Below are positions 1-8,247 of a stretch of DNA of 39,761 nt, one piece after another. The translations under genes were made by a program, and so were the position numbers. Origin of the DNA: Deltaproteobacteria bacterium (lineage in GTDB: Bacteria; Myxococcota_A; Polyangia; Polyangiales; JADJMO01); the NCBI GenBank assembly GCA_022843175.1, contig JALHOE010000070.1, positions 1 to 39,761 of the forward strand, written 5' to 3'. The notes beneath the pieces are model-generated. The model made no database searches. It had not been told where the DNA came from and worked only from the letters and a program-made list of their open reading frames with translations. The stretch's first letter is position 1, and each line of letters begins with the position of its first letter.

Positions 1-2
1 CG

Positions 3-665
3 CTCGCCGCGGTCGACGCGCTCGCGCTGCAGGATCCGCTCGTCACCGCGCGCGCGGCCGAGGCGCGGACCGCGGTCGCCGAGCAGAGCAACGTCGCGCT
101 GCCCGTCTTCGTCGCCGACGCGCGCGCCGCGCACCAGGCGCTCTACGAGGCGGTCGCGCCCTACACGCTCGATCTCCGGTCGCTGCGTCGCGCACAGATC
201 CGCCGCGCCCTCGCGATCGTCTTCTTCGCGTTCGCCGCGCTGTGGAGCGCCGTCTGGTACCTGCGTCGGCCCCCCGCGCTGCACGCCGAGGCGTCGGCGG
301 TGTACAGCCCGCAGTTCTTCCCGTTCCGCGCCGTCGACGGCGACACCACCAGCGAGTGGCTCCTCCCCGACCGCACCCCGGGCTGGATCGAGATCACCCT
401 CTCGCCCCCGCGCCCCGTCCACAAAGTGCGTCTGATGAACGCGCGCAACTCGCCGTACAACGACCGCGCCACCGGCCTGTTCCGCGTCGAGGCGTTCCTC
501 GGCGCAGACGCGCTCGACGGCGCGGACGGCACCTTCGACGGATTCCACCCCGAGCCCACCTGGCGCGAGGTCACGCTCGACGGTCGCAAGGCCGACCGGA
601 TCAAGGTCTGGATCAAGACCTACACGTCGTCGGGCGGCGGCTTCGCCGAGATCACCATCGAATAG
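3..665 (+). CDS. Membrane-anchored discoidin (F5/8 type C-like) protein, 3' part only
   Basis: The reading frame is open from the left edge and stops at 665, so the N-terminus lies outside the window. The visible part has an Ala-rich helical stretch, one transmembrane segment (IVFFAFAALWSAVWYL, coded near 220-268) and then a beta-rich C-terminal domain of about 120 residues. That domain (VDGDTTSEWLLPD, then WIEITL, then VHKVRLMNARN, with WREVTLDGRKADRIKVWI near the end) matches the discoidin/F5-8C pattern of a galactose-binding jelly roll, a fold that often binds sugars or ligands at the surface. Which ligand it binds cannot be told. The last 14 bases overlap the 3' end of the convergent membrane-protein gene. 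Domain call is moderate; partial status is certain. Confidence 0.7.
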   Translation, partial: LAAVDALALQDPLVTARAAEARTAVAEQSNVALPVFVADARAAHQALYEAVAPYTLDLRSLRRAQIRRALAIVFFAFAALWSAVWYLRRPPALHAEASAVYSPQFFPFRAVDGDTTSEWLLPDRTPGWIEITLSPPRPVHKVRLMNARNSPYNDRATGLFRVEAFLGADALDGADGTFDGFHPEPTWREVTLDGRKADRIKVWIKTYTSSGGGFAEITIE

Positions 666-2469
666 CGGCCCAGCGCGCGCGGAACGCGCGGAGTCGGAGC
701 CGGGCCTCGCGGACGCCGAGGACCGCGATCGCGAGCAGCGTGACCACGGAGATGCCGAGCCCGGTGCGGAGCAGCCGATCGCGGTAGCGGAGCACGATGC
801 GGTGCTCGCCGGGCGGCACCTGGAGCGCGAGCAGCCCGTCGCGGGCGTAGGTGGTGCCGACGTTGGTGCGCCAGGCGCGATGGTAGTTCTGGTTCACGAG
901 CACCGTCGTCGTGACGTAGGCCTTCACCTGCAGGGTGATCTCGTTGGGCGTCCACTTCTCGCGGACGACCTTGGCGTGGTTGGGATCGATCGGGCGCTCC
1001 TCCTGCTTCGCGTCGCCGGTCAGCGCCGCGGACATCGGGAACTCGGTCTCCTCGAAGCACTGCAGGCTCCCGAGGCTCGCCCGCGCCCACACCTGCGCGT
1101 CCCAGCGGTTGCCGCGCGACTGGTGGAACTCGCCCGCGCGCGCGATCGGCGCGTCCATCACGTAGAGCGTCTCGACGTAGCTGTCCTTGGCGAAGCCGTC
1201 CCACACGTACAACGCGACCTTCGCCGCCAGGATCGTCCCGAACGCGCCGAAGGCGAGTCGGGCTGCGGGCGAGAGCTCGCCGAGCGGCCTGATCACGGTC
1301 GCGTCGCGGAGCACCTGTCCGATCCGCGGCATGACGTCCTCGAGCTTGCTGACCGCGATCGCGGCGCCCACGCAGGCGAAGAGCGCGACCATCACGATGA
1401 ACCGGTGCGGGAACCGCAGCTGCCCGAACACCGGCAGCTTGTGGAGCAGCGTGTTCGGCGCCCAGTCCGCGTAGTCGCCGAGGGCGAGGCAGAAAAAGAC
1501 GACGGTGAGCGCGAGGACCCGCGCGCCGTTCTTGTCGAACGTGGCCCCGAGCAGCGCGAGCGCGAGCACGAACTGCCCGACGAAGGCGTTCTGCCCCTCG
1601 ATCGGCGGCGGACGCCCCACCATCCGGGTCATGATCTCGGCGAGCGTCTGCGCCTCGCCGCCCTCCCAGATGCGCGGGTGATCGATGATCACCTTGAGCA
1701 TCGGGAGCAGCTTCACCGCCGACACGCACGCCGACACCACGCCGATCACCACGAAGGTGAGCAGCGGCGCGAACCAGCGCGGTCGGTCGTCTCGCCGGGG
1801 CCCGAGCAGCAGCTCGCCGGTCGTCATCGCGGTCAGCAGCATCAACATCAGGACGGTATACGGGACGGTATAGAGCCCCCCCTGGAGCACCATCCACGCG
1901 ATGAACAGGCCGCCGCCGACTCGCCACGGCCAGGAGCGGATGCCGTGGAGGAACGCGAGCGCGACCCAGGGCACGAGCTGGAAGCTGAAGAAGTTGAGCC
2001 AGCCGAGCCGCATCACGTCCATGAAGAACCCGGACAGGCCGAACACCGCGCCCGCGAGGATCGCGCCGACGGCGCCGGCGTCGAGGCGGCGCGCGAGGCG
2101 GTAGCAGCCCTCCATGCCGAGTACGAACAGCAGCAGGTACGCGAGCCGCCGCCCCGGGCCGACGCCGTACCAGAGCTTGAGGAGGAACTCGGGGGCGAAG
2201 GTGGAGTCCTGCGGGTTGGCGATGCCGGGGATGCCGCCGCAGTAATAGGGGTTCCACGCCGGGAGCTGCTTGAACTGCGCGATCGTGATCCGCGCGGCGT
2301 CCTCGTGCGCGAAATAGAAGTGCTCGTCGTGATAGTGGGCGAGCTTGAACGGGTTCTCGAAGAGCGCTGGGCACACCGTGCGCACCGCCCACAGCCACAG
2401 GATCACGCGCACGCCGAAGAACGCGAAGAACGGATCGGAGAACCGTCGCGTGCGCGGCTCGTCGATCAC
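652..2469 (-). CDS. YfhO/GT-C-like polytopic membrane protein
   Basis: A 605-residue protein with about 10-12 hydrophobic segments. The first is followed by an acidic loop, HYHDEHFYFAHED (Asp48-Glu49), placed like the catalytic acidic motif in the first outer loop of GT-C glycosyltransferases. The C-terminal ~150 residues are a soluble beta-rich domain ending in a motif of the type QVPPGEHRIVLRYRD followed by a last membrane helix, which is characteristic of YfhO-family proteins that act in lipid-linked glycosylation of cell-wall polymers. GT-C enzymes use polyprenyl-phosphate sugars at the outer face of the membrane. The start codon overlaps the stop of the upstream gene by ATGA, so the two are translationally coupled. 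Substrate unknown; the family call is by architecture. Confidence 0.72.
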   Translation of the reverse strand: MIDEPRTRRFSDPFFAFFGVRVILWLWAVRTVCPALFENPFKLAHYHDEHFYFAHEDAARITIAQFKQLPAWNPYYCGGIPGIANPQDSTFAPEFLLKLWYGVGPGRRLAYLLLFVLGMEGCYRLARRLDAGAVGAILAGAVFGLSGFFMDVMRLGWLNFFSFQLVPWVALAFLHGIRSWPWRVGGGLFIAWMVLQGGLYTVPYTVLMLMLLTAMTTGELLLGPRRDDRPRWFAPLLTFVVIGVVSACVSAVKLLPMLKVIIDHPRIWEGGEAQTLAEIMTRMVGRPPPIEGQNAFVGQFVLALALLGATFDKNGARVLALTVVFFCLALGDYADWAPNTLLHKLPVFGQLRFPHRFIVMVALFACVGAAIAVSKLEDVMPRIGQVLRDATVIRPLGELSPAARLAFGAFGTILAAKVALYVWDGFAKDSYVETLYVMDAPIARAGEFHQSRGNRWDAQVWARASLGSLQCFEETEFPMSAALTGDAKQEERPIDPNHAKVVREKWTPNEITLQVKAYVTTTVLVNQNYHRAWRTNVGTTYARDGLLALQVPPGEHRIVLRYRDRLLRTGLGISVVTLLAIAVLGVREARLRLRAFRARWAAIRW

Positions 2470-2948
2470 TTACGCCTCGGGAGCAGCGGAACGGTCTTCG
2501 GGTGAAGCGGCTTGCCGTCCGCGCCCGGCCACTTCTCGCGGATGCCCTCGTCGAGCACGAGGTAGATCTGGGTGAGCGAGACGCCCCGGCGAATCGCCAT
2601 GGCGCGGGCGGTCTCGCGCTCGAAGGCGCAGCGGTGGTCCTCCTGCGACCACGGCAGCCCGGGGAACCCCGCGACGCCTCCCGCGCGCGCCGCCGGCTCG
2701 GCCGCGGCGAGCTCCGCGAAGATCTCCTTGCGCGTGGGCTCTGGGAGCCCGAACCGGACGCCGTTCGGCTCGCTGTCGAGGACGGCAGCGGGCGCGGGCT
2801 CCGAGGTGATCGGCCGCGCCGTCCGCACCACCCAGACGCCCGCATAGAGGGTCGCGATGAGCGAAGCCGTCGCCCAAGCCACCAAGTGCGTGCGGGTCGC
2901 GCGCTCGGCCTCGGTCCAGGCGGCGAGGGCGTCCGAGAGCGCGCGCAT
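2466..2948 (-). CDS. Single-pass membrane protein of unknown function
   Basis: This 160-residue protein has one predicted transmembrane helix near residues 22-42 (LVAWATASLIATLYAGVWVV) after a short N-terminal helix, and then a soluble C-terminal region with two Trp residues and an acidic/basic mix (PGLPWSQEDHRCAFERETARAMAIRRG). I recognise no family. It is the first gene of a two-gene unit: its TGA stop overlaps the ATG of the YfhO-like protein (ATGA), so an accessory role for that protein is a reasonable inference. A GATAAT hexamer (minus strand, 2963-2958) lies 9 nt upstream of its ATG. Confidence 0.7.
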   Translation of the reverse strand: MRALSDALAAWTEAERATRTHLVAWATASLIATLYAGVWVVRTARPITSEPAPAAVLDSEPNGVRFGLPEPTRKEIFAELAAAEPAARAGGVAGFPGLPWSQEDHRCAFERETARAMAIRRGVSLTQIYLVLDEGIREKWPGADGKPLHPKTVPLLPRRK

Positions 2949-2995
2949 CGCCGACCTATTATCACAGAGGCGGTCCGCGCTACGATGGCGCCAGC
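2949..2995. promoter_or_regulatory. Divergent promoter region, YfhO unit / mlaD
   Basis: Only 47 bp separate the divergent starts. On the minus strand GATAAT (2963-2958) is a 5/6 match to the -10 consensus, 9 nt before the ATG at 2948. On the plus strand TACGAT (2981-2986) sits 9 nt before the mlaD ATG, and TATTAT (2957-2962) lies further upstream. No convincing -35 or Shine-Dalgarno sequence is visible. Prediction from sequence only. Confidence 0.4.
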
Positions 2996-4015
2996 ATGGC
3001 GGCTGCCAAGAACATCGAGGTCAAGGTCGGGGCGCTCATCCTGATCTCGATGGTGCTCCTCGCGGGGTTTATCATCGTCATGGGCGGCCTCTCGCTCGCC
3101 CGGGTCTACAACCTCTACGTCGACTTCGACAACCCGAGCGGCCTGCAGATCGGCGCGCCGGTGAAGATCGCCGGCGTGAAGGTCGGCAAGGTCGACAGCC
3201 TCGAGTTCCTCGGCGGCAAAAAGGACGAGAAGGTGCCCTGGCGCGCGCTCGTTCGGGTGAAGCTGTCCGTCGAGGAGAAGGTCAAGGACGCGATCCACGA
3301 GGACGCGTCGTTCATCATCACCACCCAGGGCGTGCTCGGCGAGCCGTTCATCGCCATCGTCCCCGGCGATCCCGACAAGCCGCCGATGCCCAAGGACTCG
3401 GTCCGCCAGGGCAAGGATCCGCCCCGCCTCGACCTGTTCCTCGCGCAGGCCTCCGACCTCCTCGCCATGGCGCACAAGGCGCTCACCCGCGAGGACGGCC
3501 CGCTGCAGGACATCGCCAAGCACGGCGCGTCGCTGATCAAGGGGGTCGACCTCCTCATCATCGACAACAAGGACACCATCACCCGCATCACCAAGAACAC
3601 CGAGAAGCTCTCGGCGGCCGCGGTGGAGCTCGTGCAGGCCACCAAGGACAAGGTCGACGGCCCGCAGGTGAAGCGCATCCTCCACAACGTCGACGTGCTC
3701 ACGGCGACGCTGGCCAAGGACACGGGCCCGCTCCTCAAGAAGACGCAGGACACGCTCACCAACCTCGACACCATCGCGACCGACACCCTCGGCCCCGATC
3801 AGCGCGCGAGCATCAAAAAGACGCTCAAAGAGGTCGAGGCCATCGCGATGTCCGCCAACAAGACGGCGGCCGACGTGCAGGGCATCGTCAAGCACATCAA
3901 GGCCGGCAACGGCACGGTGGGCGCGCTCGTGATGGACGAGGAGATCTACGACGACCTCCAGGAGATGCTCCGCGACATCAAGCACAACCCCTGGAAGCTC
4001 TTCTGGCGCGAGTAG
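2996..4015 (+). CDS. MlaD/MCE-family lipid-transport protein
   Basis: A 339-residue MCE protein: short basic N-terminus (MAAAKNIEVKVG), one membrane anchor (about residues 12-33) and an MCE domain at about 38-120 with the typical signature SGLQIGAPVKIAGVKVGKV. MCE proteins form hexameric rings that pass phospholipids between inner and outer membranes for an ABC transporter. The remaining ~190 residues are helical (TKDKVDGPQVKRILHNVDVL and similar), as in MCE proteins with a C-terminal alpha tunnel. No MlaE permease, MlaF ATPase or MlaC carrier is in the window, so the partners must be elsewhere. No Shine-Dalgarno precedes the ATG. The next gene starts 7 nt after its stop. Confidence 0.88.
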   Translation: MAAAKNIEVKVGALILISMVLLAGFIIVMGGLSLARVYNLYVDFDNPSGLQIGAPVKIAGVKVGKVDSLEFLGGKKDEKVPWRALVRVKLSVEEKVKDAIHEDASFIITTQGVLGEPFIAIVPGDPDKPPMPKDSVRQGKDPPRLDLFLAQASDLLAMAHKALTREDGPLQDIAKHGASLIKGVDLLIIDNKDTITRITKNTEKLSAAAVELVQATKDKVDGPQVKRILHNVDVLTATLAKDTGPLLKKTQDTLTNLDTIATDTLGPDQRASIKKTLKEVEAIAMSANKTAADVQGIVKHIKAGNGTVGALVMDEEIYDDLQEMLRDIKHNPWKLFWRE

Positions 4016-4022
4016 CGCGCCG

Positions 4023-4364
4023 ATGATCCGCGAGGACTTCCTCCTCCGCATGATCCAGCGCCTGGCCGAGATCATCGGGCGGGTTCTCGGTCTCGCCAAA
4101 GAGGGGCGCATCGACGAAGCGACCGCGGCCCTCGAGGACGCGATGCGGGCGCAGCTCGGGATGCCGAGCGAGATGCTCGATCGCCTCCCGTCCGACGAGG
4201 TCGCGCGCGTCCTCGGCCCCGAGAAGTCGATGATCCTCGCCGCCCTCCTCGACGCCGAAGCCGAGCTCGCGGGGATGCGCAAGGATCCGGCGCGCGCCCG
4301 GGAACGAAACGAGCGCGCCGACGCCGTCCGCGTCTCCGCCGGCCTCCCCGCGTTGCGTCCCTAG
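4023..4364 (+). CDS. Small helical DUF6483-like protein
   Basis: This 113-residue, mostly alpha-helical protein opens with MIREDFLLRMIQRLAEIIGR, the style of the DUF6483 family (small bacterial proteins of unknown function whose N-termini combine an aromatic/acidic opening with a membrane-facing helix). The middle (AKEGRIDEATAALEDAMRAQ) looks like a single TPR-like hairpin. It starts 7 nt after mlaD and is probably co-transcribed with it. Its TAG stop forms one CTAG with the stop of the convergent membrane protein. Family assignment is from memory of the N-terminal pattern and is tentative; that it is a real gene is more certain. Confidence 0.65.
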   Translation: MIREDFLLRMIQRLAEIIGRVLGLAKEGRIDEATAALEDAMRAQLGMPSEMLDRLPSDEVARVLGPEKSMILAALLDAEAELAGMRKDPARARERNERADAVRVSAGLPALRP

Positions 4365-6391
4365 AGCTGGCAGGCCGTGAGGTCGACGACGATGAAGGTG
4401 CCGTCGTCGTAGCGCTTCGGGCACTTGTTCCCGAGCGCCGAGATCCGATCGAGCCACGGCACCACCACCTCGGCCAGCGTGCGCCACGCGTCGGACTCGC
4501 CGGTGCGGGTCTGCCACGGCTGATGCCCCCACAGGTTGGTGAGCCACGTGCTCCTGCGATACGTGTCGCCGGCGCGGTCCGGCCGCACCAGCGCGAGGTA
4601 GCCGTAGCCCCAGCGCTTGAACAGGTGCAGCGCCTGCGCCTCGGTCTCGACCTGCATCATCTCGCCGCGCGGCGACGACGCGCCGGGGAGATCGAGCGAC
4701 GCGATGCGGTTGCGCTTGAAATCGAAGCGGTAGGCCTCGTCGACCATCACCACCATCTTCGCGCCCGGCGGCACCGTGAGCTGCATGGCGTCGTAGGGCA
4801 TCTGCGCGGCCGGCTCCGCGAGCGGCTCCGTCTTGCCGTAGTACACGTACGTGTCGTAGCGCCCGACGATGCGCGCGAACTTGTTGATCGACGGATCGCC
4901 GACCCACCACCCGGTGGTGTACATCATGGCGAACGCGACGACGCCGATCGCGACCCACTCGTCGTAGCGGCGACGCGCGGCGTTCGCCGGGCGACCGAGC
5001 GCGCTGCCGATCGTCATGCCCACCGCGAGGACGCCCGCGACCTGGAAGGCGGCCGAGTAGCGCGCGGCGTCCTTGGGCGCGGAGTTGGCGACCGTCCAGG
5101 TGGTGACGAGCCAGGCCAGCGTGGCGGCGGTCACGAAGCGGCGCATCTCGCGCGCCTCCTCGAAGTCGCCGATGAAGCCCGCCGCCGCGAAGACGAGGAG
5201 GAACACGCGGATCGGCTCGGCGAACGCCGTGGTCGGGAGCGAGCCGAGCGCGTCGAGGAGTCGTTTGCCGCCGAACGCGTTGAACCGCGGATCGATCCAG
5301 CCCCGAAACAGCGGGAACAGCGGAGTGCCGTTCGACTTCCAGGCGACACCCATCCAGGCTGCGAGGAACGCGAACGTCGCGACGGTGACGAGCGCGGCCT
5401 CGGTCAGCGCGCGTCGCGAACGGGTGCGGTAGTAGAGGGCGCCGTAGGAGATGCCGATGACCGCCGCGTAGAACGCGAGGTAGTTCTGGCGCAGCGTGCA
5501 CGCTGCCGCGCCGACGAGCGCGACCAACGTGGCGTTGCGCGTCGTCTCCGCGGGGAACCGGCGGACGAACACCAACGTGCGGAACAGCCCGAGGAACGCG
5601 AACGCGCCCGACATCAGGCTGGCGCTGTTGAGGCGTGCGTCGGGGAGCACCACGTAGAAGACGACCAGCACCATGCCGAACGTGCGCGGCGCGCGCCGGT
5701 CGCTGCGAAAGTGGCCGACGAGGAGGAGCACCACCCCGATCAGACAGATGCCGCGATCGACGACGTTGAGGTACCGCACCGGCGCCGTCTCGAGCATCAC
5801 CGCATGGAGCAGCGTCTGCCCCCCGTAGCTGGCGATCCGCCGCAGGCTGAAGGGCTCGATGAGCGTGCCGTTGGCGAAGAGCTTCTTGGCGTGGAGGAAG
5901 TAGGCGGTGTAGTCGTCGGGCGGCTGGAACTTGTCGTCGACGATCGAGTCGCCGTAGTAGAAGAGCACGAGCAGCGCGATCACCACGCCGAGCACCCACG
6001 CCGCCGGGCGAACCCCGGAGAGCACGGCCACCCGGCGTCGGAGCGCGCGCTTCGAGGTGGGGAACATCAGCGCGAGCCCGACCAAACCGGCGCACACGGT
6101 GCCGGCGATCGTCTTCGGCCCGAGCACCCGCGCGCCCTCGAGCGCGCCGCCGATGGCGAGGAACGCGCCGAACCCCCACGCCGCGCGAAGGCCGAGGTCC
6201 ACGTCGCGTCGAGGCGCCACGAAGTAGGCGATGAGCGAGCCGTAGCCGACGAACGAGGCGAGCACCGCGAGACCCCACCAGGCGGTCGCCCAGAACGGGC
6301 GCATGGCCGGCGCGGCGCGGAGGAACAACGCGAGGGTCGCGATCACGAGGACCGCCCAGGCGAGGACGATCGCCGTGCGACTTCGCGACAT
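4361..6391 (-). CDS. GT-C-like polytopic membrane protein
   Basis: The start is the ATG at 6391-6389, which overlaps the TGA of the aldo/keto reductase (TGATG), so translation is coupled; the open frame further upstream is only a shadow of that gene. The 676-residue product (MSRSRTAIVLAWAVLVIATL at the N-terminus) has about a dozen hydrophobic helices and, after the first group, an outer acidic loop (DSIVDDKFQPPDDYTAYFLH) that could be the GT-C acidic motif. The last ~140 residues are a soluble domain ending in TFIVVDLTACQL. GT-C proteins move sugars from polyprenyl carriers, but this one lacks a diagnostic signature I can name, so 'GT-C-like' rests on topology. Last gene of a four-gene coupled cluster. 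Confidence 0.68.
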   Translation of the reverse strand: MSRSRTAIVLAWAVLVIATLALFLRAAPAMRPFWATAWWGLAVLASFVGYGSLIAYFVAPRRDVDLGLRAAWGFGAFLAIGGALEGARVLGPKTIAGTVCAGLVGLALMFPTSKRALRRRVAVLSGVRPAAWVLGVVIALLVLFYYGDSIVDDKFQPPDDYTAYFLHAKKLFANGTLIEPFSLRRIASYGGQTLLHAVMLETAPVRYLNVVDRGICLIGVVLLLVGHFRSDRRAPRTFGMVLVVFYVVLPDARLNSASLMSGAFAFLGLFRTLVFVRRFPAETTRNATLVALVGAAACTLRQNYLAFYAAVIGISYGALYYRTRSRRALTEAALVTVATFAFLAAWMGVAWKSNGTPLFPLFRGWIDPRFNAFGGKRLLDALGSLPTTAFAEPIRVFLLVFAAAGFIGDFEEAREMRRFVTAATLAWLVTTWTVANSAPKDAARYSAAFQVAGVLAVGMTIGSALGRPANAARRRYDEWVAIGVVAFAMMYTTGWWVGDPSINKFARIVGRYDTYVYYGKTEPLAEPAAQMPYDAMQLTVPPGAKMVVMVDEAYRFDFKRNRIASLDLPGASSPRGEMMQVETEAQALHLFKRWGYGYLALVRPDRAGDTYRRSTWLTNLWGHQPWQTRTGESDAWRTLAEVVVPWLDRISALGNKCPKRYDDGTFIVVDLTACQL

Positions 6392-7347
6392 CAAGCCACC
6401 TTGACCCCCGCCTCGGCGAGCAAGCCCGGGATCCGCGCGAGATCTTCGTCGGATAGATACGGCGGCTCCTTGCCGACTGCGCGGACGTTGGACTCGACGT
6501 GCCCGGCGCTGCGCACACCGACCACGCACGACGTCACCAGCTGGTTGGCGAGCACGAACCGCAGCGCGGCGCTGCGCAGCGTGTGGATCTCCTCCTTGAC
6601 GAGACTGCGCATCGCCGCGACCTGCCGCAGGCGCTCGGTGAGCTCGCTCGGCGTCCACCGTTCGCGGCGATGGTCGTCGGGCTCGAAGGTGCGGTCGGCG
6701 GGCCAGGTGCCGCAGAGCAGCCCGTGGGCGAGCGGAGAGCGCGCGAGGACGCCGACGTTCGAGGCCTTCACGTCCTCGATGCACCCCATCAGATCGTGCT
6801 GATGGAACAGGTTGTAGGCGACCTCGATCACCGGTGCGCCGAGCTCGATCGCGACCTTGGCGACCTCGCTGTCACCACACGAGACCCCCCATCGCTTGAT
6901 GATCTTCTCCTGGATCAGCTCCTCGAGCGTGCCGATCGCCTCGCCGCGGCGCAGCGTCTCGACGAGCGGATTGTGCAGGAGGTAGAGGTCCGGCGGCCGT
7001 CGCAGGCGCTCCGCGGAGCGCGCCGCCGAGCGATGGAGGAACATGCGGTCGAAGCGCTTGCGTGGCGGGACGCCGTGGACGTCGTTGCCGCCCTTGGTCA
7101 CCACGTAGCACTGGTCGTCGCGATCGATCAGCCGACCGATGCGCGACTCCATCGGCTCCTTGCCCTCGGCGGAGCCGTAGACGTCTGCGGTCTCGATGAG
7201 CGTGATGCCCAGCTCTCGCGCGCGCGTGATCGCCTTGTCGGCGTCCTCGTCCTCGACGTTGCCGTAGGCCTCGCCGGCGAGGCCCCAGGTGCCGAGCGCG
7301 AGCTCCGACACGATGAGACCGCTCTTTCCGAGTGTTCGGGTGCGCAC
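6391..7347 (-). CDS. Aldo/keto reductase
   Basis: 318 residues with the full (alpha/beta)8 aldo/keto reductase pattern: MRTRTLGKSGLIVSELALGT at the start, ETADVYGSAEG, VVTKGG and LYLLHNP. The catalytic set is Tyr57, Lys85 and His125. The position normally held by the catalytic Asp (DTAxxYG) is Glu52 here (ETADVYG). The NADPH-binding region near the C-terminus (VVGVRSAGHVESNV) is present, so it should be an NAD(P)H-dependent oxidoreductase of the YajO/YghZ-type group. Substrate unknown. The start is GTG at 7347, 3 nt after the stop of the Pro/Glu-rich gene, with no strong ribosome site, consistent with coupling. Confidence 0.9.
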   Translation of the reverse strand: MRTRTLGKSGLIVSELALGTWGLAGEAYGNVEDEDADKAITRARELGITLIETADVYGSAEGKEPMESRIGRLIDRDDQCYVVTKGGNDVHGVPPRKRFDRMFLHRSAARSAERLRRPPDLYLLHNPLVETLRRGEAIGTLEELIQEKIIKRWGVSCGDSEVAKVAIELGAPVIEVAYNLFHQHDLMGCIEDVKASNVGVLARSPLAHGLLCGTWPADRTFEPDDHRRERWTPSELTERLRQVAAMRSLVKEEIHTLRSAALRFVLANQLVTSCVVGVRSAGHVESNVRAVGKEPPYLSDEDLARIPGLLAEAGVKVA

Positions 7348-7350
7348 GGT

Positions 7351-8247
7351 TCAGAGATCGAGGGCTGCGTCGAGGAGGACCCCGAACGTTTCGGGGCGGG
7401 GGCTGCGCGAGGCTTCGATGTACGCGGCGACATCGGCGGCCATCACCACGGGGCGCACGATGTCGACCAGCTTCTCGGGCGCGAAGGGCAGGGGCGGGGG
7501 CCCGGGCTCGACGCGGACGGGCGGCTCGAGATCGAACACGTCGCTCGTCTGCGGCGTGGCCGGCGCGACCTTGAGGTTGCGCGACGATTCGGGCGGCGGC
7601 GCGTGCTCCTCGGTGAGCAGCTCGAGGGCGTTGGGGTCGGGCGTGGCGGGCGCGGCGACGGCCATGCGCGCGCTCTCGTGCGGCGCGGCGACGAGCTCGC
7701 GACCGGACTCGGGCGGCTGCTCGGTGCGCTCGACCTCGGGCACCGGAGGCGGCGGCGCGGGCTCGCTGATCGGCGGGGCCGCCTTCATCGGCGCCGAGAT
7801 GTGGATGTCGTGCACGACCTCTTCTTCGTCGGCCGGGCCGAGCTCCTCGAGCTCCATCGGGACCTCGGCCACCGCGAACTCGCCGCTGATCGCCTCGACG
7901 ACCTCTTCGCGCTGCGGCTCGCGATACTCGGGGACGTGGGCGCCGACGGTGACCGGCGGCTGCTCCTCGGGCTCGGGCACCGGCACGGGCTCGGGCGTCG
8001 CGAACACCGGTTCGGCGACCTCGATCGCGACCTCTTCGACCTCGGACTCCATGACCTCGGGCTCGGTGACCCGCTCGGGCTCGGGCTCGGGCTCGGCGAA
8101 ATGGGCGATCGTCGGCTCCGCGAGCGGCGGCTCGGAGATCGGCTTCGCGGTGAACCTCGGCGCGCGCGCGACCCGCGGCTCGGCGGCGCGCTCTTGAATG
8201 CGCGCGAGCAGCGCCTCGAGGCGACCGATGATCTCGGCTTTGGCCAT
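7351..8247 (-). CDS. Acidic Pro/Glu-rich protein, unknown function
   Basis: The ATG at 8247-8245 overlaps the stop of the preceding gene (TGATG). The 298-residue product has a short helical N-terminus (MAKAEIIGRLEALLARIQER), a long low-complexity acidic middle full of EPEPEPE, PVPEPEE and APPPPVPE tracts (roughly residues 40-260) and a compact helical C-terminus (PFAPEKLVDIVRPVVMAADV, then ASRSPRPETFGVLLDAALDL). It has no signal peptide or membrane segment, so it is probably cytoplasmic. This arrangement suggests a flexible scaffold joining two interaction patches, but no family is recognised. Its place between two coupled genes argues that it is a real gene rather than a shadow frame. Confidence 0.68.
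   Translation of the reverse strand: MAKAEIIGRLEALLARIQERAAEPRVARAPRFTAKPISEPPLAEPTIAHFAEPEPEPERVTEPEVMESEVEEVAIEVAEPVFATPEPVPVPEPEEQPPVTVGAHVPEYREPQREEVVEAISGEFAVAEVPMELEELGPADEEEVVHDIHISAPMKAAPPISEPAPPPPVPEVERTEQPPESGRELVAAPHESARMAVAAPATPDPNALELLTEEHAPPPESSRNLKVAPATPQTSDVFDLEPPVRVEPGPPPLPFAPEKLVDIVRPVVMAADVAAYIEASRSPRPETFGVLLDAALDL

Noticed and set aside
620-4282. Very long minus-strand open frame of 1220 residues
   Set aside because: It crosses real genes on both strands, is dominated by Arg/Ala/Gly/Pro low-complexity text and starts at no sensible site. Typical shadow of high-GC genes.
3978-6518. Minus-strand 846-residue frame over the GT-C gene
   Set aside because: Arg-rich out-of-frame reading of the GT-C gene, which has clear membrane helices in the other frame.
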